64,000 bases of DNA from Blepharisma japonicum (Eukaryota; Ciliophora; Heterotrichea; Heterotrichida; Blepharismidae): contig CATKHK010000007.1 of assembly GCA_949751835.1 (NCBI GenBank), forward strand, positions 62,001 to 126,000. Direction: 5' to 3'. The position numbers were made by a program, and so were the translations under genes. Each line of letters opens with the position of its first letter. The first letter of the stretch is position 1. Below are positions 44,051-55,351 of the stretch, in pieces. The notes under the pieces were generated by a model. It saw nothing but the letters and a program-made list of their open reading frames with translations, ran no database searches and was not told the origin of the DNA.

Positions 44051-46099
44051 ATGAAAAATGAAGAAGTCGATATTTCAGGTAGAGAAATCAATGGCTTCCG
44101 AGTCATAAAACCTATAGGCCAAGGGAAGTTTTCCATAGTTTACAAAGCAGAACGAATCTCGGACAATACTCCAGTCGCTCTCAAAATGATCAAAGTAATC
44201 TTAAATTAGATTTTTGATATGATGGACCCTGTGCAGCGTGACAAATGTCTTAAAGAAGTGAGGCTTTTAGAATCACTTGACCATTCAAATATAATCAAAT
44301 ACCTGGACTCCTTTATTGCAGATAATGAACTGCTCATTGCAATCGAATGGGCAGAAAAGGGAGATTTAAAAAGAATTATTAAAAGAGCACAAGTAGAAGA
44401 GTCTTCTATTGAGGAAAGCAAAATTTGAGAGTATATGTACCAAATAGCATCTGCATTAAAGCATATGCATGACAAAAGGATTATGCATCGTGATCTCAAA
44501 CCGGCAAATATTTTCATTTCTGCTGATAATTCATTAAAGTTAGGAGATTTAGGGCTAGGAAGATATTTATCAAGCCAAACAATCGAAGCCTTTTCAAGGG
44601 TTGGAACACCACTTTATATGTCCCCAGAAGTTCTTAAGGGAAATGGCTATGATTGAAAATCGGATGTATGAAGCTTAGGATGCGTAGTATATGAATTAGC
44701 CTGCTTACGATCGCCTTTTAAACAAGATGACCAAAAAATGAGCTTATATGACCTTTTTAATACAATAAACAAAGGAGAATTCCCACCTCTCCCAGAGCGA
44801 TACAGCGAAGAACTGAGGCAGCTCGTTAATTCAATGATACAAGTTGACCCAAAAAATAGGCTTTCTATTGACCAAATAGTAGAACTCTGTGAAATACACA
44901 CAAAAACTGCTCCAAAGAGATCGAGAATTGACCCATTTTTAGTAATGGATGATATTTATGAAAAATTAAAACTCTTAGACTATGAAAATAATTTTTGTAA
45001 GCTCTATAAGAGGCAGCCGGTGTCAAGGGTTTATTTTTGCCACCCAATAGATTCAAAAACTCAGCTATCTTACTGCTATGATCTTGCCAACTGATTAATG
45101 TCATTCAGCAAAGGAAAACAGCGCAAAGGGCAGCCAAATTCTCCTCTGGGCCCTGTCTTAGACTTCGATTCTTTTGCTGATCCAAATGAAGTTGCAAAGC
45201 AAATTCTTTCAGACATAAAATCTTTTGGTGCTAAAGTTCTTGAAAGTATAACTTTCCAATCAATTTCCCTAGGTTATGGAGAAAATGTATGCTATATAAT
45301 CAATGAATTATTAAATAAAGAACTAATTCGAAGAGATTTCAAATTTTTAACTCCTACAATAAATGGTCAAGAAATCTACAAGCTTGAGCCTCATAATTCA
45401 GAAGAAGATTTTGAAGAAATTGATGCAGAGCTAACTGAAGACCATATTATGAAATATACTGAAATTGAAGAAGATGAACCGGCGAGGACAGAATCCACTA
45501 ATATTTCTGATAATATCATTAAAGAAGATGAAATCGGGATGGGGATTGTAGAATCTTCTGTTTCTCCTGAAGAATGAATGGCAGAAGTTAATAGAATTGA
45601 AAAATTTTTAGTTTTATCAGAGGAAGATATAGCTTTATATGAAGAAGATTGGCAGAGCAGAATACAGCAATTTATAGAGTCATTAAAGAATGTCCAGAAG
45701 TTTGTAACTCAAGGAAGTCTTAGCTCTCTAGAAAAAATGACAGATAAGCTAACTGATGAAAATGGGCGAATAAATAAAGGCGAATCTACTTTACAAAAAT
45801 TTTGCCAAAGCGACATAGATGAACTTAAATTGCTGATGCAGCAAAAAAGGGATATGATAGGAAAATTAAATCAAATGAGAAATAAAGTATCACAGCAATG
45901 TGAAGAATTTGAAGTTGTAAAAGAAAAAGAAGATACCATTAATAAAGCAATTGAAAGCCAAATCACGAGTATAAACGATACAAATCCATTAGAAGGCATA
46001 AAAGCTGGATTAGCAAATTTAAAAGAACAAATAAAAATGATGACTTATGAAACTGCGCTTACCAGGTTCCAGCTAGATCAATTTGCCTCTAAAGGTTAA
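44051..46099 (+). CDS. NEK6/7-type kinase fused to IFT57
   Basis: Exons 44051-44194 and 44210-46099 give one 677-residue protein. Residues ~14-275 are a complete NEK kinase: [26 protein letters not shown], the NEK6/7-type [10 protein letters not shown] (DLG rather than DFG), [11 protein letters not shown] and SEELRQLVN. After only ~15 linker residues, IFT57 begins at residue 291 with [17 protein letters not shown] and continues through [24 protein letters not shown]-like [15 protein letters not shown], the acidic linker, [14 protein letters not shown] and the C-terminal coils. There is no stop or second start between the domains. TGA supplies Trp in SKIWEYMY, DLANWLM and EEWMAE. IFT57 is an IFT-B2 subunit; NEKs regulate cilia and spindles. 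Confidence 0.92.
44195..44209 (+). other. 15-nt intron
   Basis: GTAATCTTAAATTAG, in-frame TAG if retained; removal joins LKMIK|IFDMMDP, matching the NEK beta3-helix C region. Confidence 0.95.
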
Positions 46100-46157
46100 T
46101 TGTATAATAAGCATCAACTTCACCAATTTTAAATAAAATTTTTTAGCCTAAATAAAT

Positions 46158-46601
46158 ATGAATCGATACTCTCAAGATCAAATTTCTCCCGAAAAAGAAC
46201 CTGTAAAGCCTCACGTTGCAGAGAGTTTTACCGATACTTTACTACCAACTGATGACGAGGTCAGATATCTTGGGAATGCTTGGAATTATTGCGGATATTT
46301 CCATAAAGAGCTTAAAGATTGTGTAGAAGATGGAGTAGTAAAAGGAGACGAATATTTATTTAAAAAATGCAAAAATAAGGTGGAAGAGCTGCATCACTGC
46401 TACTCGTGGAGAGAACCAACTGAACAAGACTTGAGTGCTAATGCTTTTACGAAGGAAACTCAAAAATGCTTATACCCAAGAGAGTTGTTCTTGAAATGCT
46501 ATTTTAGACAAGCAGAGCCTTGGGAAAGCTGCCACCCAGCTTGGAGTAATCTTTATTCTTGCCAGTTTAGAAACAATCCTAAAGCTTATACAATCTTTTA
46601 G
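46158..46601 (+). CDS. four-CX9C (double CHCH) mitochondrial protein, NDUFA8-like
   Basis: This encodes 147 residues with four exact CX9C motifs in two pairs: CGYFHKELKDC with CKNKVEELHHC, and CLYPRELFLKC with CHPAWSNLYSC. Twin CX9C helices are folded by the Mia40 disulfide relay in the mitochondrial intermembrane space. A protein with two such pairs fits NDUFA8, an accessory subunit of respiratory complex I, but another CHCH protein is possible. It follows the IFT57 fusion gene by 58 bases in the same orientation. Confidence 0.75.
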   Translation: MNRYSQDQISPEKEPVKPHVAESFTDTLLPTDDEVRYLGNAWNYCGYFHKELKDCVEDGVVKGDEYLFKKCKNKVEELHHCYSWREPTEQDLSANAFTKETQKCLYPRELFLKCYFRQAEPWESCHPAWSNLYSCQFRNNPKAYTIF

Positions 46602-47055
46602 ACTTAGGATAATTTAATTATTTATCTCAAATAAAATTTTATTTATTTCGCGAAAAATCAGCGAAATAAAAATTGTATTTACAGAATAATAAATAAAAAT
46701 GAGAATCTATCACTGTTTATAATTTCTTTTAGACAAATATCCATTATTATCTCATATATTAAGAATGGCTAAAGCAAACTTTCGATGGTGTAACAATCAT
46801 CAAAAATTGATAAACAAGACATGAATTTACTACTCAATTTATTGCTTATGGTCTGATTTATATTATTTATCTAAAATTTGAATAATACCATATTTATCAT
46901 TGAAACACCAATCTGTATTTTTTCGTGCTTAATTTATGAATCAATGAAATCTGATAATATCATATAAAACCACTGTAATTTTTCTCAATATACTCGGTCT
47001 TGTTAAATAATCAATGTTTTCTCTTGGCTGAGCTATTTTTAATATATAGTCTATC
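46602..47055. other. AT-rich intergenic sequence
   Basis: About 450 bases with no gene. A short hairpin at 46642-46670 is listed separately. Confidence 0.5.
46642..46670. repeat. short inverted repeat after the CX9C gene
   Basis: TTTATTTCGC and GCGAAATAAA form a perfect 10-bp stem with a 9-nt loop, about 40 bases downstream of the stop codon. It might influence 3' end formation, or be chance in AT-rich DNA. Confidence 0.35.
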
Positions 47056-47667
47056 ATGAGCAGAAATGTTAACACATACCCTAATCTAAAATTAGCAGCA
47101 AGAAAAAGATCAAACATAAGCTTGTATCAAGCAACTAAGAATGAGGTCGAGCATGATCTTGAGCTGCTTTATTGCATGGATGACTGCTCACAAACTACTA
47201 CTGCATCTCATGAATTTGAGAGGAAAAAGAAACCAAATAAAAAGACAAAAAAGTACTTCAGGCACAAGAAAATTGATGAAAACACTGCTGTTCAAGGACT
47301 AAGCTTGCTACTAGATGGCACGGAGCCCGTAAAAAAGAGCGACACAGTAATAAAAATCACAATCCCGAAAAAGAAGCACATAGAAATGATTAAGTTACCT
47401 ATTCCATCCCAATTGCAGCCTAATTTTATCGCTTGCAGAAAGGAAGGATTCAATTGTTTTGCAAATAATTTTTGAAAAGAAATCGGATTTCCTCAGAAGT
47501 ATCTTAGCAAATTCTATGAATCTACCAAGATTATTCCTTCAGAAAGAGATAGTTTAATCTGTCCAAAAGGAAAAGGGTCAATGCATACTGCTCTTGCACA
47601 CAAGATTTCACAAGAAAAATCACGGATCAAAATTCCTCAACTACAAATTCTTAATAATCTAGCTTAA
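47056..47667 (+). CDS. small basic protein of unknown function
   Basis: This encodes 203 residues, with TGA read as Trp in ANNFWKEIGFPQKY. It is strongly basic (KKKPNKKTKKYFRHKK) with an acidic patch near residue 40. The segment from ~120 onward (ACRKEGFNCFANNFW then KYLSKFYE) may be globular. There is no recognised domain. Confidence 0.65.
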
Positions 47668-47972
47668 GATAAGCTAAAAAATGTTTTAAAATATTTCTGT
47701 TATTTCTAAAACTTACTCTCTATTTAATTTCTATATTTCTTCAATTATTAATTGAAATATTCATTTATTGTGGTTCACCAATAAATAAATTTCTTAAAAT
47801 ATGGATTTTTGAATAAATATTTATTTGCTTCACAATAAATATTAAAAATATGGTCTATCTAATTAAATTAGTTCCTTAATGGCAGCTAAATAATTTTTCT
47901 ATATAAATCTTGCCTCTAATAAATTACGGTTAAATATTTTTAAATTAAAATACTGATTAGTTAAAAAATGAT
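47668..47972. other. AT-rich intergenic sequence
   Basis: About 305 bases between two convergent genes; nothing recognised. Confidence 0.5.
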
Positions 47973-49460
47973 TTATAAATTTGGAAATAGCCTTGCATAT
48001 TTATCCTCATGCCGCTCTTGATATTCAAGTAAAGCATCTGTTTTTGTAATAATCAAGCTTAGCTTCTGCTTGAACTCATATAATTCCAAGCTTATCAATT
48101 TTAACTCCTCAGGATCATCAGGAGCCGGCATGCCTTTATCTTCAATTCCATGATGCGTTAAATTCATCAACTTTGAGCTCACCTTTACTAGAGTTTCTTG
48201 AATTGGTCTCAAAAACTTATAAAACCCTGGGCTTATTGTAAGCTCAGCCAGTTTCAACGATCTGTCAATAAATTTATACAATTTGCACTCTTCTGGGTCA
48301 TCTTTATGAATTATCACATTATACGCCAGTGCACAAGCTTCCTCCAAAACCTCAAAAAATCTTTCAAAAAACCCAGTATTTAGCAACAAAAGTAAAAATT
48401 CTGGGTTTTTGCTCAATTTAATTACAGCTGTCGCCAATGCATCTTGAAAAATTCCATATTTAATCACATCGTGCTCTTCTTCCCCAAAAATCCCATCACA
48501 ATATTTTTCCAATAAAACTTTTAGCCTTTCCGGCCACCTCAGCTGCACTAAATCTTCTAAATTTTGCGTCCCATTTAAACTTTCCAACAAAAAAGTTGCC
48601 CTTTCAATGCAGGCAGTCTCAGTCAGCTGGAACACCAAAGCGTTCAAAGTGCATGGCATTTCATACTTCCCATCAATAATTACGGCTGGCCTTGGGGACT
48701 CTAAATGTCCTAATTCTTTTAAGCTAGGAATATCTTGAGCTTTTTCAGGGTGCTTAAGCACAATTTTTTTCAAAATATTTCTTGACATATCCCTACATCT
48801 TTCCATTAGTCCAGGAAATTGCATTGCATTAATATTAACCTCATTTTCATCAAGAATCCCTTCAAGAAGCCTTAAATCTTCTGTTCTGGCTGCTTTAAAT
48901 ACTAAAGGTGGACAGTTTGTGTTTGAGTTTAAAATTTCTAAACAAATCATGATTCCTTTGATATCATAAGCTTTGACTGTTGAGTATAAAACATACCATA
49001 AATCCTCCATTTCTTCAGAATGAAGCATTATTGGGTCGTCTTTGCGTGAGGAAATGCATGAAATTTGTCGTCTTAAAATTTCTGTATCTGAAATGTCGGT
49101 GAAGTATGGCGCGCATCTCCCAAGATTTTCTTCAGAAATTTCTATATGTGAGGGATAATTTTCTCTTAATATGTTAAGACATTCCCAGATTATTGATCCG
49201 TAGTGCTTTACATCTTCTGGAGGTGTTAGGCCAGAATAAATTCTGAAGAAATTGGTTCTCATATTAAAGCATGAAAGTGGAAATGTTGTGATATCTGACC
49301 CATAGAGAGCTTGAATATGAATATACTTATTTGTTTCAATATTAATCTGGATCTCATCTTGATGCACAAGCAGATGCTGATATATTTCATTTATCACAAA
49401 GTCATAGCGCCTTTGATTTGTAAGCGGCCTATGCACTATCAATCCTTCGTAAATTCCCAT
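47973..49460 (-). CDS. predicted all-helical protein of unknown function
   Basis: This encodes 495 residues in one exon. The sequence is almost entirely amphipathic helix with leucine-rich stretches (NPEFLLLLLNTGFFERFFEV), suggesting an ARM/HEAT-like or other helical-repeat fold. The N-terminal ~90 residues look more mixed. No catalytic motif, transmembrane segment or targeting signal is visible. It lies head-to-tail with the following small gene, 25 bases apart. Confidence 0.75.
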   Translation of the reverse strand: MGIYEGLIVHRPLTNQRRYDFVINEIYQHLLVHQDEIQINIETNKYIHIQALYGSDITTFPLSCFNMRTNFFRIYSGLTPPEDVKHYGSIIWECLNILRENYPSHIEISEENLGRCAPYFTDISDTEILRRQISCISSRKDDPIMLHSEEMEDLWYVLYSTVKAYDIKGIMICLEILNSNTNCPPLVFKAARTEDLRLLEGILDENEVNINAMQFPGLMERCRDMSRNILKKIVLKHPEKAQDIPSLKELGHLESPRPAVIIDGKYEMPCTLNALVFQLTETACIERATFLLESLNGTQNLEDLVQLRWPERLKVLLEKYCDGIFGEEEHDVIKYGIFQDALATAVIKLSKNPEFLLLLLNTGFFERFFEVLEEACALAYNVIIHKDDPEECKLYKFIDRSLKLAELTISPGFYKFLRPIQETLVKVSSKLMNLTHHGIEDKGMPAPDDPEELKLISLELYEFKQKLSLIITKTDALLEYQERHEDKYARLFPNL

Positions 49461-49485
49461 TTTAATTAATTATCATTTTGTATAT

Positions 49486-50151
49486 TTAGTTATTCTTTTT
49501 CATAGGAGTAGTCGAACTTAGCTTCCAGCCATTGATGCCAGTTCTTATAATTGGTATTGATACAACCTGATTTGGCTTTTTTTCAAAACGGTTCATAAAT
49601 TGAGAAATTTTTGGCTCATATAAATCGACTCCAATCTTCTCAGGTTTTACTTGTAATTTTAAAGCGGTGAGACCATTAGGTATAGCATAGCTGTGAACCA
49701 TTTTAGGGGCATAGGAAAAATTTAGCTGAAGATCTAGTTTGTAAGGGACACCTGAGGTTCGTCCTTTTAATAAGCCTTCGTGAAGTTTTTTGTCTAAGCT
49801 AGATTCTAATTGTAAAGAAGGAGGTTCTTTTATGGAAACTAAATTTGAAGAATCCGTAATTGAATTGTTGTTTGACCTGGATTTCTTTTTAGCTAGTGAT
49901 TTCTTTATCAAACGTTCAGTATTTTTACTATTTATAACAACCCTTGTTTTACAGCTTGCAAGAGCTGGAGGATCTTTAGATGTGGTTAATTTATTGGAGT
50001 TTTCCAAGATATTTTTTCCATTGAAACATATCAGCTTTCTTTGATTCAATGATTTGGTTGAGATATTTACATTTCAGTGCTTTGAATAAGTTTCGGGCAA
50101 ATCGTCTAAGTTAAACTCATGATAATGGCTTACAAACTTTGGATCATACAT
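49486..50151 (-). CDS. small basic protein of unknown function
   Basis: This encodes 221 residues. The ATG at 50151 (MYDPKFVSHYHEFNLDDLPE) is chosen because an open frame with a TGA-encoded Trp (KHWNVNIS) extends upstream of the shorter alternative. The middle is Lys/Ser-rich (IKKSLAKKKSRSNNN); the C-terminal half may contain beta strands (YKLDLQLNFSYAPKMV). No family is recognised. Confidence 0.65.
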
Positions 50152-50440
50152 TTGATTAAACAAACTTTATTTTATTATCAAGTTAGTATAAACTGCATTT
50201 AAAAAATTAGTTTGCAGAATAGAATAAAATATGTTTTGTTACGTTGATGGTATAAGCAGCAAAATTATAAATATATTACTCGTACGCTTATAATTTTTAT
50301 GAATTTAGATTATAGAAAAAATAAATCATATGCTTGAAATTTATCCTATTATCTTGACTTTTGCATTAAATAAGCAAAATAAAAACCAGAATTTTAATTT
50401 TATGACAATTAATTTCCAGAAACATTTTAGTATTTAAGAT

Positions 50441-51085
50441 ATGGGAGCTGGAAGATGCTGCTTCTGCACTAGTACAAAATTGGCTTCAACTCCAATTATT
50501 GCAAGACGACAAGAAACAAATGCAAATACATCTCAAACTCAAGCCACCCAAATCCATGGTTCTCAACGTACAAATAACCTACCTCCTGTTCATCCGAATA
50601 GTCGCCCTCCTACTATACTAAAAGTCCTAATAGACACCAAAGTCTCAACTGATGACATAAAATCAGCTGATTTTACCCCAGCCGCTACTCAGAACGTTTC
50701 ATACCCTTATAATTGTCCAATATGCTTCAAATTTTATTCCCACATTCTGGTTACGAAGTGTTGCAAGAATTATATTTGTCATTTCTGCGCCAAACACCTA
50801 CAAGCGAAAATGGTTAATTTTGAAATAGCCTGCCCTCATTGTAAGAGTAACCCTGTGATTTTGACAGATGTAGACTTAAATGACCCAGTAAAAAGATATA
50901 GTGACTCTCCTTATGGGACACATAGGAGCACAAATGGCCGAAATAAATGGGTACCAACGCTACAAATGGTCCGTGAAGACTCATCAGATACAGAGCCTGC
51001 TGAAGAACTAAGAAGCTTAAGCTTTGCAAGGGAATTTACTGAAGGAGAAGAATTTTTGAGTAAAAGTTGCTCAAGAAGTGTATAA
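50441..51085 (+). CDS. RING-finger protein with possible N-myristoylation
   Basis: This encodes 214 residues. A C4C4-type or related RING lies at about residues 91-135: CPICFKFY, CCKNYICHFCAKHL, CPHC. It should bind zinc and an E2 enzyme. The N-terminus MGAGRCCFC has Gly at position 2 with adjacent cysteines, a plausible myristoyl/palmitoyl membrane anchor. The C-terminus is Ser/Glu-rich. It precedes gamma-tubulin by 47 bases in the same orientation. Confidence 0.8.
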   Translation: MGAGRCCFCTSTKLASTPIIARRQETNANTSQTQATQIHGSQRTNNLPPVHPNSRPPTILKVLIDTKVSTDDIKSADFTPAATQNVSYPYNCPICFKFYSHILVTKCCKNYICHFCAKHLQAKMVNFEIACPHCKSNPVILTDVDLNDPVKRYSDSPYGTHRSTNGRNKWVPTLQMVREDSSDTEPAEELRSLSFAREFTEGEEFLSKSCSRSV

Positions 51086-51132
51086 AACGATAATAGATTT
51101 TTGGAATAAATAGCTGTATTTTCAATATAAAA

Positions 51133-52503
51133 ATGCCCAGAGAAATCATCACACTTCAAGTAGGGCAATGTGGAAACCAAATAGGTATGGAATTTTGGAA
51201 GCAGCTTTGTATGGAGCATGGGATTAATAATGAAGGCATATTAGAAGAATACGCAACTGCAGGCGATGACCGAAAAGATGTGTTCTTTTATCAAGCTGAC
51301 GATGAGCATTATATACCCCGCGCATTGCTTATCGATTTAGAGCCAAGGGTAATTCACACAATCCAGACTTCTATGTATGCAGCCTTATATAACCCTGAAA
51401 ATATTTATATGAGCAGAGAAGGTGGCGGTGCAGGAAATAACTGGGCAAGTGGGTTTTCCCAAGCTGAAAGAGTCAATGATGAAATCATGGATATGATAGA
51501 TAGAGAAGCTGATGGCAGTGACTCTTTAGAAGGATTTGTGCTGCTTCATTCTATTGCTGGGGGCACTGGAAGTGGAATGGGGTCTTATTTATTGGAAAGA
51601 CTTAATGATAGATTTCCTAAGAAATTAATACAGACATATTCAGTTTTTCCAAATCAGCTTAGGACTTCTGATGTTGTTGTGCAGCCTTACAACTCATTAT
51701 TGACTTTAAAAAGACTCACACTTAACGCTGATTGCGTTGTTGTGCTTGACAATGCAGCGCTAAATCACATTGCAGTAGACAGGCTGAAAATTCCAAACCC
51801 AACCTTTGCACAGACTAATGCTTTAGTCTCTACAGTTATGGCAGCTTCAACAACGACATTAAGATATCCTGGATATATGAATAATGATTTGGTCGGCCTT
51901 GTGGCTTCACTAATCCCTACTCCTCGATGCCATTTTTTAATGACTGGCTATACTCCTTTAACTGTTGACAGACAAATCAGCTCAGTTCGTAAAACAACGG
52001 TTTTAGATGTAATGAGAAGACTTTTGCAGACCAAAAATATTATGGTTTCAACTAATACAAAAAAAGGAGTTTATATGAGTATTTTAAACATAATTCAAGG
52101 AGATGTAGATCCTACACAAGTTCATAAGTCACTGCAAAGGATTAGAGAAAGAAAACTTGCAAATTTCATCCCTTGGGGGCCTGCTTCTATACAAGTTGCA
52201 CTTTCAAGAAAATCTCCTTATGTAGAAACTTCACATAAGGTTTCAGGTCTTATGCTTGCGAACCATACAAGTATTGCTGATTTATTTGATAGGATTATTA
52301 GTCAGTATACAAAATTGAGATCAAGGAACGCTTTCTTAGATAATTATAAAAAGGAAAGAATATTTTCAGAAAATTTCGAAGAATTTGATAGGTCAGAAGA
52401 AATAGTAAAGGAGCTAATTCAAGAATATAAAGCAGCAGAAAAAGAAGATTATATTGACTGGGGAAATAATGCTGATTCTGATACAGATATTAGGATGAAA
52501 TAA
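51133..52503 (+). CDS. TUBG: gamma-tubulin
   Basis: This encodes 456 residues with full tubulin architecture: [20 protein letters not shown], the GTP-binding loop [18 protein letters not shown] and the GTPase-domain end. [29 protein letters not shown]-type sequence and [14 protein letters not shown] distinguish gamma- from alpha- and beta-tubulin. It nucleates microtubules at basal bodies and spindle poles within the gamma-tubulin complex. Length is normal and there are no introns. Confidence 0.97.
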   Translation: MPREIITLQVGQCGNQIGMEFWKQLCMEHGINNEGILEEYATAGDDRKDVFFYQADDEHYIPRALLIDLEPRVIHTIQTSMYAALYNPENIYMSREGGGAGNNWASGFSQAERVNDEIMDMIDREADGSDSLEGFVLLHSIAGGTGSGMGSYLLERLNDRFPKKLIQTYSVFPNQLRTSDVVVQPYNSLLTLKRLTLNADCVVVLDNAALNHIAVDRLKIPNPTFAQTNALVSTVMAASTTTLRYPGYMNNDLVGLVASLIPTPRCHFLMTGYTPLTVDRQISSVRKTTVLDVMRRLLQTKNIMVSTNTKKGVYMSILNIIQGDVDPTQVHKSLQRIRERKLANFIPWGPASIQVALSRKSPYVETSHKVSGLMLANHTSIADLFDRIISQYTKLRSRNAFLDNYKKERIFSENFEEFDRSEEIVKELIQEYKAAEKEDYIDWGNNADSDTDIRMK

Positions 52504-52618
52504 ATTTTAGCAATTAATATATGATAACAATTTGAATGCGATTTAATAGCAAATAATTAAAAAATAATGCTAAAGTAGCTATTATAATTTTTTAGCACAA
52601 AATTTGTGCGATATTAAT

Positions 52619-54067
52619 CTAAGCTAGGCTTGATATTATTTCCCAAACTCTGTGAATATGCTCTTCTTCTAAATATTCACTGTTCATACTCAATCTTATC
52701 ACAGGTCTTCCCTCCAGCTTTGTCCCTAAAATGAAGACATCTTTTCTTTCTTTTAATTTGGCAATTAAATTGTTTGTATTCTGATCATCCCCTTTCATTC
52801 TAAAAACAATCAGTGCAAATTCTCTCTTAGTGCATAATTCAAACCTTTCATCATTTTTAATGAGGTTTTCTAAAGTTTTCGCTAATTCCACATGCTTTCT
52901 AATCATAGATTGCACCCCACTAACACCATACTGTGAAACATAGAGCCACATTCTAAGTGCTTTATTATCTCTCCCAAAAGCTAACTGAAGAGATCCTAAA
53001 TCAATGTCTTCAGATTTTCTCAAATAGTCAGGATCCATTGTAAAGCAGTCTCCAAGCCACTTTTTATCTCTTATAAACATATAAGAAGCAGAAAATCCTA
53101 GTCCTATCCACTTAGAACCATTAACAACTATAGAATCTGCATATTCAATGCCTTTAAATAAATGTCTAAATTCTGGGCATATTAATGCCGACCCAGCATA
53201 AGCTGCGTCAATATGCATTCACATATTATTTTCTTTGCAAATTTGCCCGATTTCTGGAATTGGGTCAATTGCAGTTGAATTTGTAGTCCCAAAAGTTCCA
53301 CATGCGAAAGTTGGGTCAAGTCCTGCTTCAACATCTTTTTTTATTACTCCAGGTAACAAACTTACATCCATAGGATAATTTTGTGAATTTTGATCAAAAT
53401 AGGTTGGAATTACCCTGGTCGCATATCCTAAAGCTTTTGCACACTTGCTTATGTGAATATGTGTTTGATCAGAAATATAAACAACTGGCTTTTTTGCATT
53501 TCTTCTATATCGCGCTACAATTAATAAATTGAGAGCAGATTCCCCAGCAGAAGTCATAGCCATTCCTCCTCCAGGGCTTTTTTCATGCAAAAAGTAATCA
53601 GGGAATCCCATCATTTGTGCATACCAATCAGCACATAGAAGTTCCAATTCAGTCTGCAAAGGAGAAGAATCCCATGAAAAGCCTACAGCATTAATAGACC
53701 TAGATAAAATCTCTCCTTGGATAGCTGGCCAAGTTGATATTGAAGGAAACCACGACATATACATTGGATGCTGCCAATGAGAATTGTTGGGTATTATGAT
53801 TTCTTTTATTTGGTTTTGAATAGTGTCCCACCCAACAGGATTATTGGGAGGAGTTGAAGACACCAATTCTCTTAAGAAATTTCTTTTTGCATCTGGCCTC
53901 ACATTTATTGATGCGATATTCTTGTGGTATTCAGCAACCTGCTCTATCAGTTCATGAGTTTGGTTTTTGAATTTATCTATTCTCGCCTTAGAAACATCTG
54001 AAATTTCATTTGCACTAGAAAAGGACCTTGCAGCGAGATTACATAAATTCAACAGCTTCACCTGCAT
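52619..54067 (-). CDS. aromatic-L-amino-acid decarboxylase-like, copy 1
   Basis: This encodes 482 residues. A TGA Trp codon sits in ENNMWMHIDAAYAGSA, where group II PLP decarboxylases have Trp or a related residue. PLP lysine is K319 (VVNGSKWIGLG); D287 of HIDAAYAG binds the PLP ring nitrogen; H203 (QTHIHISK) stacks on PLP; the loop tyrosine needed for decarboxylation is Y348 (MDPDYLRKS). All catalytic residues are therefore present. The mobile loop after it is about five residues shorter than in human DDC. The first ~20 residues (LLNLCNLAARSFSS) could be a mitochondrial presequence. Expected products are dopamine, serotonin, tyramine or similar amines; substrate is not known. Confidence 0.9.
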
Positions 54068-54960
54068 TATTAATTATGCAAAAATGGGGAATTTATTCGA
54101 GCATTTTGACGTTGGGTATAGGGCATAAATGAGGAGGTCATCTTTGCTTATTATAAAAAGGATTAAAAAGTCAATAAACTATTTAGAAACGAGATAAGAA
54201 AAATATTAATTGTTAGCTACTAAAATATTTATTTAATCTTAGCTTTCTAAAGCTTCGAAAAACAGATTATTTAATTTATGTAAGGCTATCAACTTTATAT
54301 AAAAAAGTGGTTGAAATCGTGTAAAATACATAGTCCAAACTTTTTAAGACACATAATACATTCAATTAACTTTTTTTTAGTTAAAATATTTTTTGAATGC
54401 CTATTGCACATAATAAAATTTAGAATTTCTCAATAAATATATTTTATAAGGGGTAGGCAATAATTAATTCTATAGCCTTTGATCTTGAATTGTCCAAATT
54501 TTAAAATTTTTCTATTGCATACTAATGCATTTTATCAAAATGCTTATAGTTAATTGGTTAATTTCTTTATCACAAGCCCCAAATTATTTTTTACCAATTT
54601 CCTTAAAAAAATTTAGCCATTTCCTAATTTGCAACAAGTGAAATATATCCCATAAGGTCATGAATAAAGTCTGGTTCAACTTCATAAAACAAAGAAGAAC
54701 TATGCTTAGCATATCCTAAGGCAAAAAACTATAAGCAAGTCTATATAAAATTGACCTTGTATGAATCATTTTTGAACAGAAACTCACTTGAAACCTGTTT
54801 TTGTGTGCTTTAGAAAATTGAGAAACTCACTCTCAGTGCAATTTTAATTCTCTTCAAGGTTTCGATTATGTTCACAATAAGCATAAAAAAGCATCGAAGC
54901 TCTTTGAGATTCCCATAAAGGATATTCCAAGTCTTATTTGCTTGTTCAAGATAGTAAGCA

Positions 54961-55351
54961 TAAAAATTTATTCGGGTTATTGAGAAGTTCCTTGTAAGCC
55001 TTGAGGCTAAATCTAAGAATTATTTCTCACTATTTTTTGTGACCACCTGAAATGTTGCTTTTGCATCACTATTCCTATAATGGATTCGAGCTAGTATAGG
55101 GTGAAGTGAGTTAGGCTAGCGTATTCTACACTAATTGCCCGAGGATGGCGCAATACAGCGCCATCCTCGGGCAAAATCCATACCTAAAGTTGGCCGAGGA
55201 TGGAATTGCCAAATAGTCATAAGCTCCTAGGGTGCAAACAGTCAGGACCCATATAATTATTCTTTATCAGACTGTGACTTTAGACTGCAGTACGATCCCT
55301 CAGGCTTAAGCTCGAAGTTTAGATGGCATCACTTTTTCAGGCTATAAAAAC
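54961..55351. mobile_element. unidentified ~390-bp insertion with GC-rich palindrome
   Basis: This segment interrupts the hydroxylase pseudogene and has no counterpart in the intact copies. It is richer in GC than its surroundings and contains a 17-bp perfect palindrome. No open frame or terminal inverted repeat is obvious, so a MITE-like or retained germline-derived sequence is only a possibility. Confidence 0.45.
55135..55174. repeat. GC-rich perfect inverted repeat
   Basis: TTGCCCGAGGATGGCGC (55135-55151) and its exact reverse complement (55158-55174) flank a 6-nt loop. A third partial copy, CCGAGGATGG, follows at 55194-55203. No comparable GC-rich palindrome was noticed elsewhere in the window. 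Confidence 0.95.

Noticed and set aside
44938-44947. A separate IFT57 gene starting at the ATG at 44945
   Set aside because: No stop codon closes the kinase frame before it, there is no intergenic space, and conserved IFT57 sequence starts upstream of that ATG (FLVM).
55081-55110. A tRNA-like element in the insertion (GGATTCGAGCT resembles a T arm)
   Set aside because: No acceptor, D or anticodon stems can be drawn around it.
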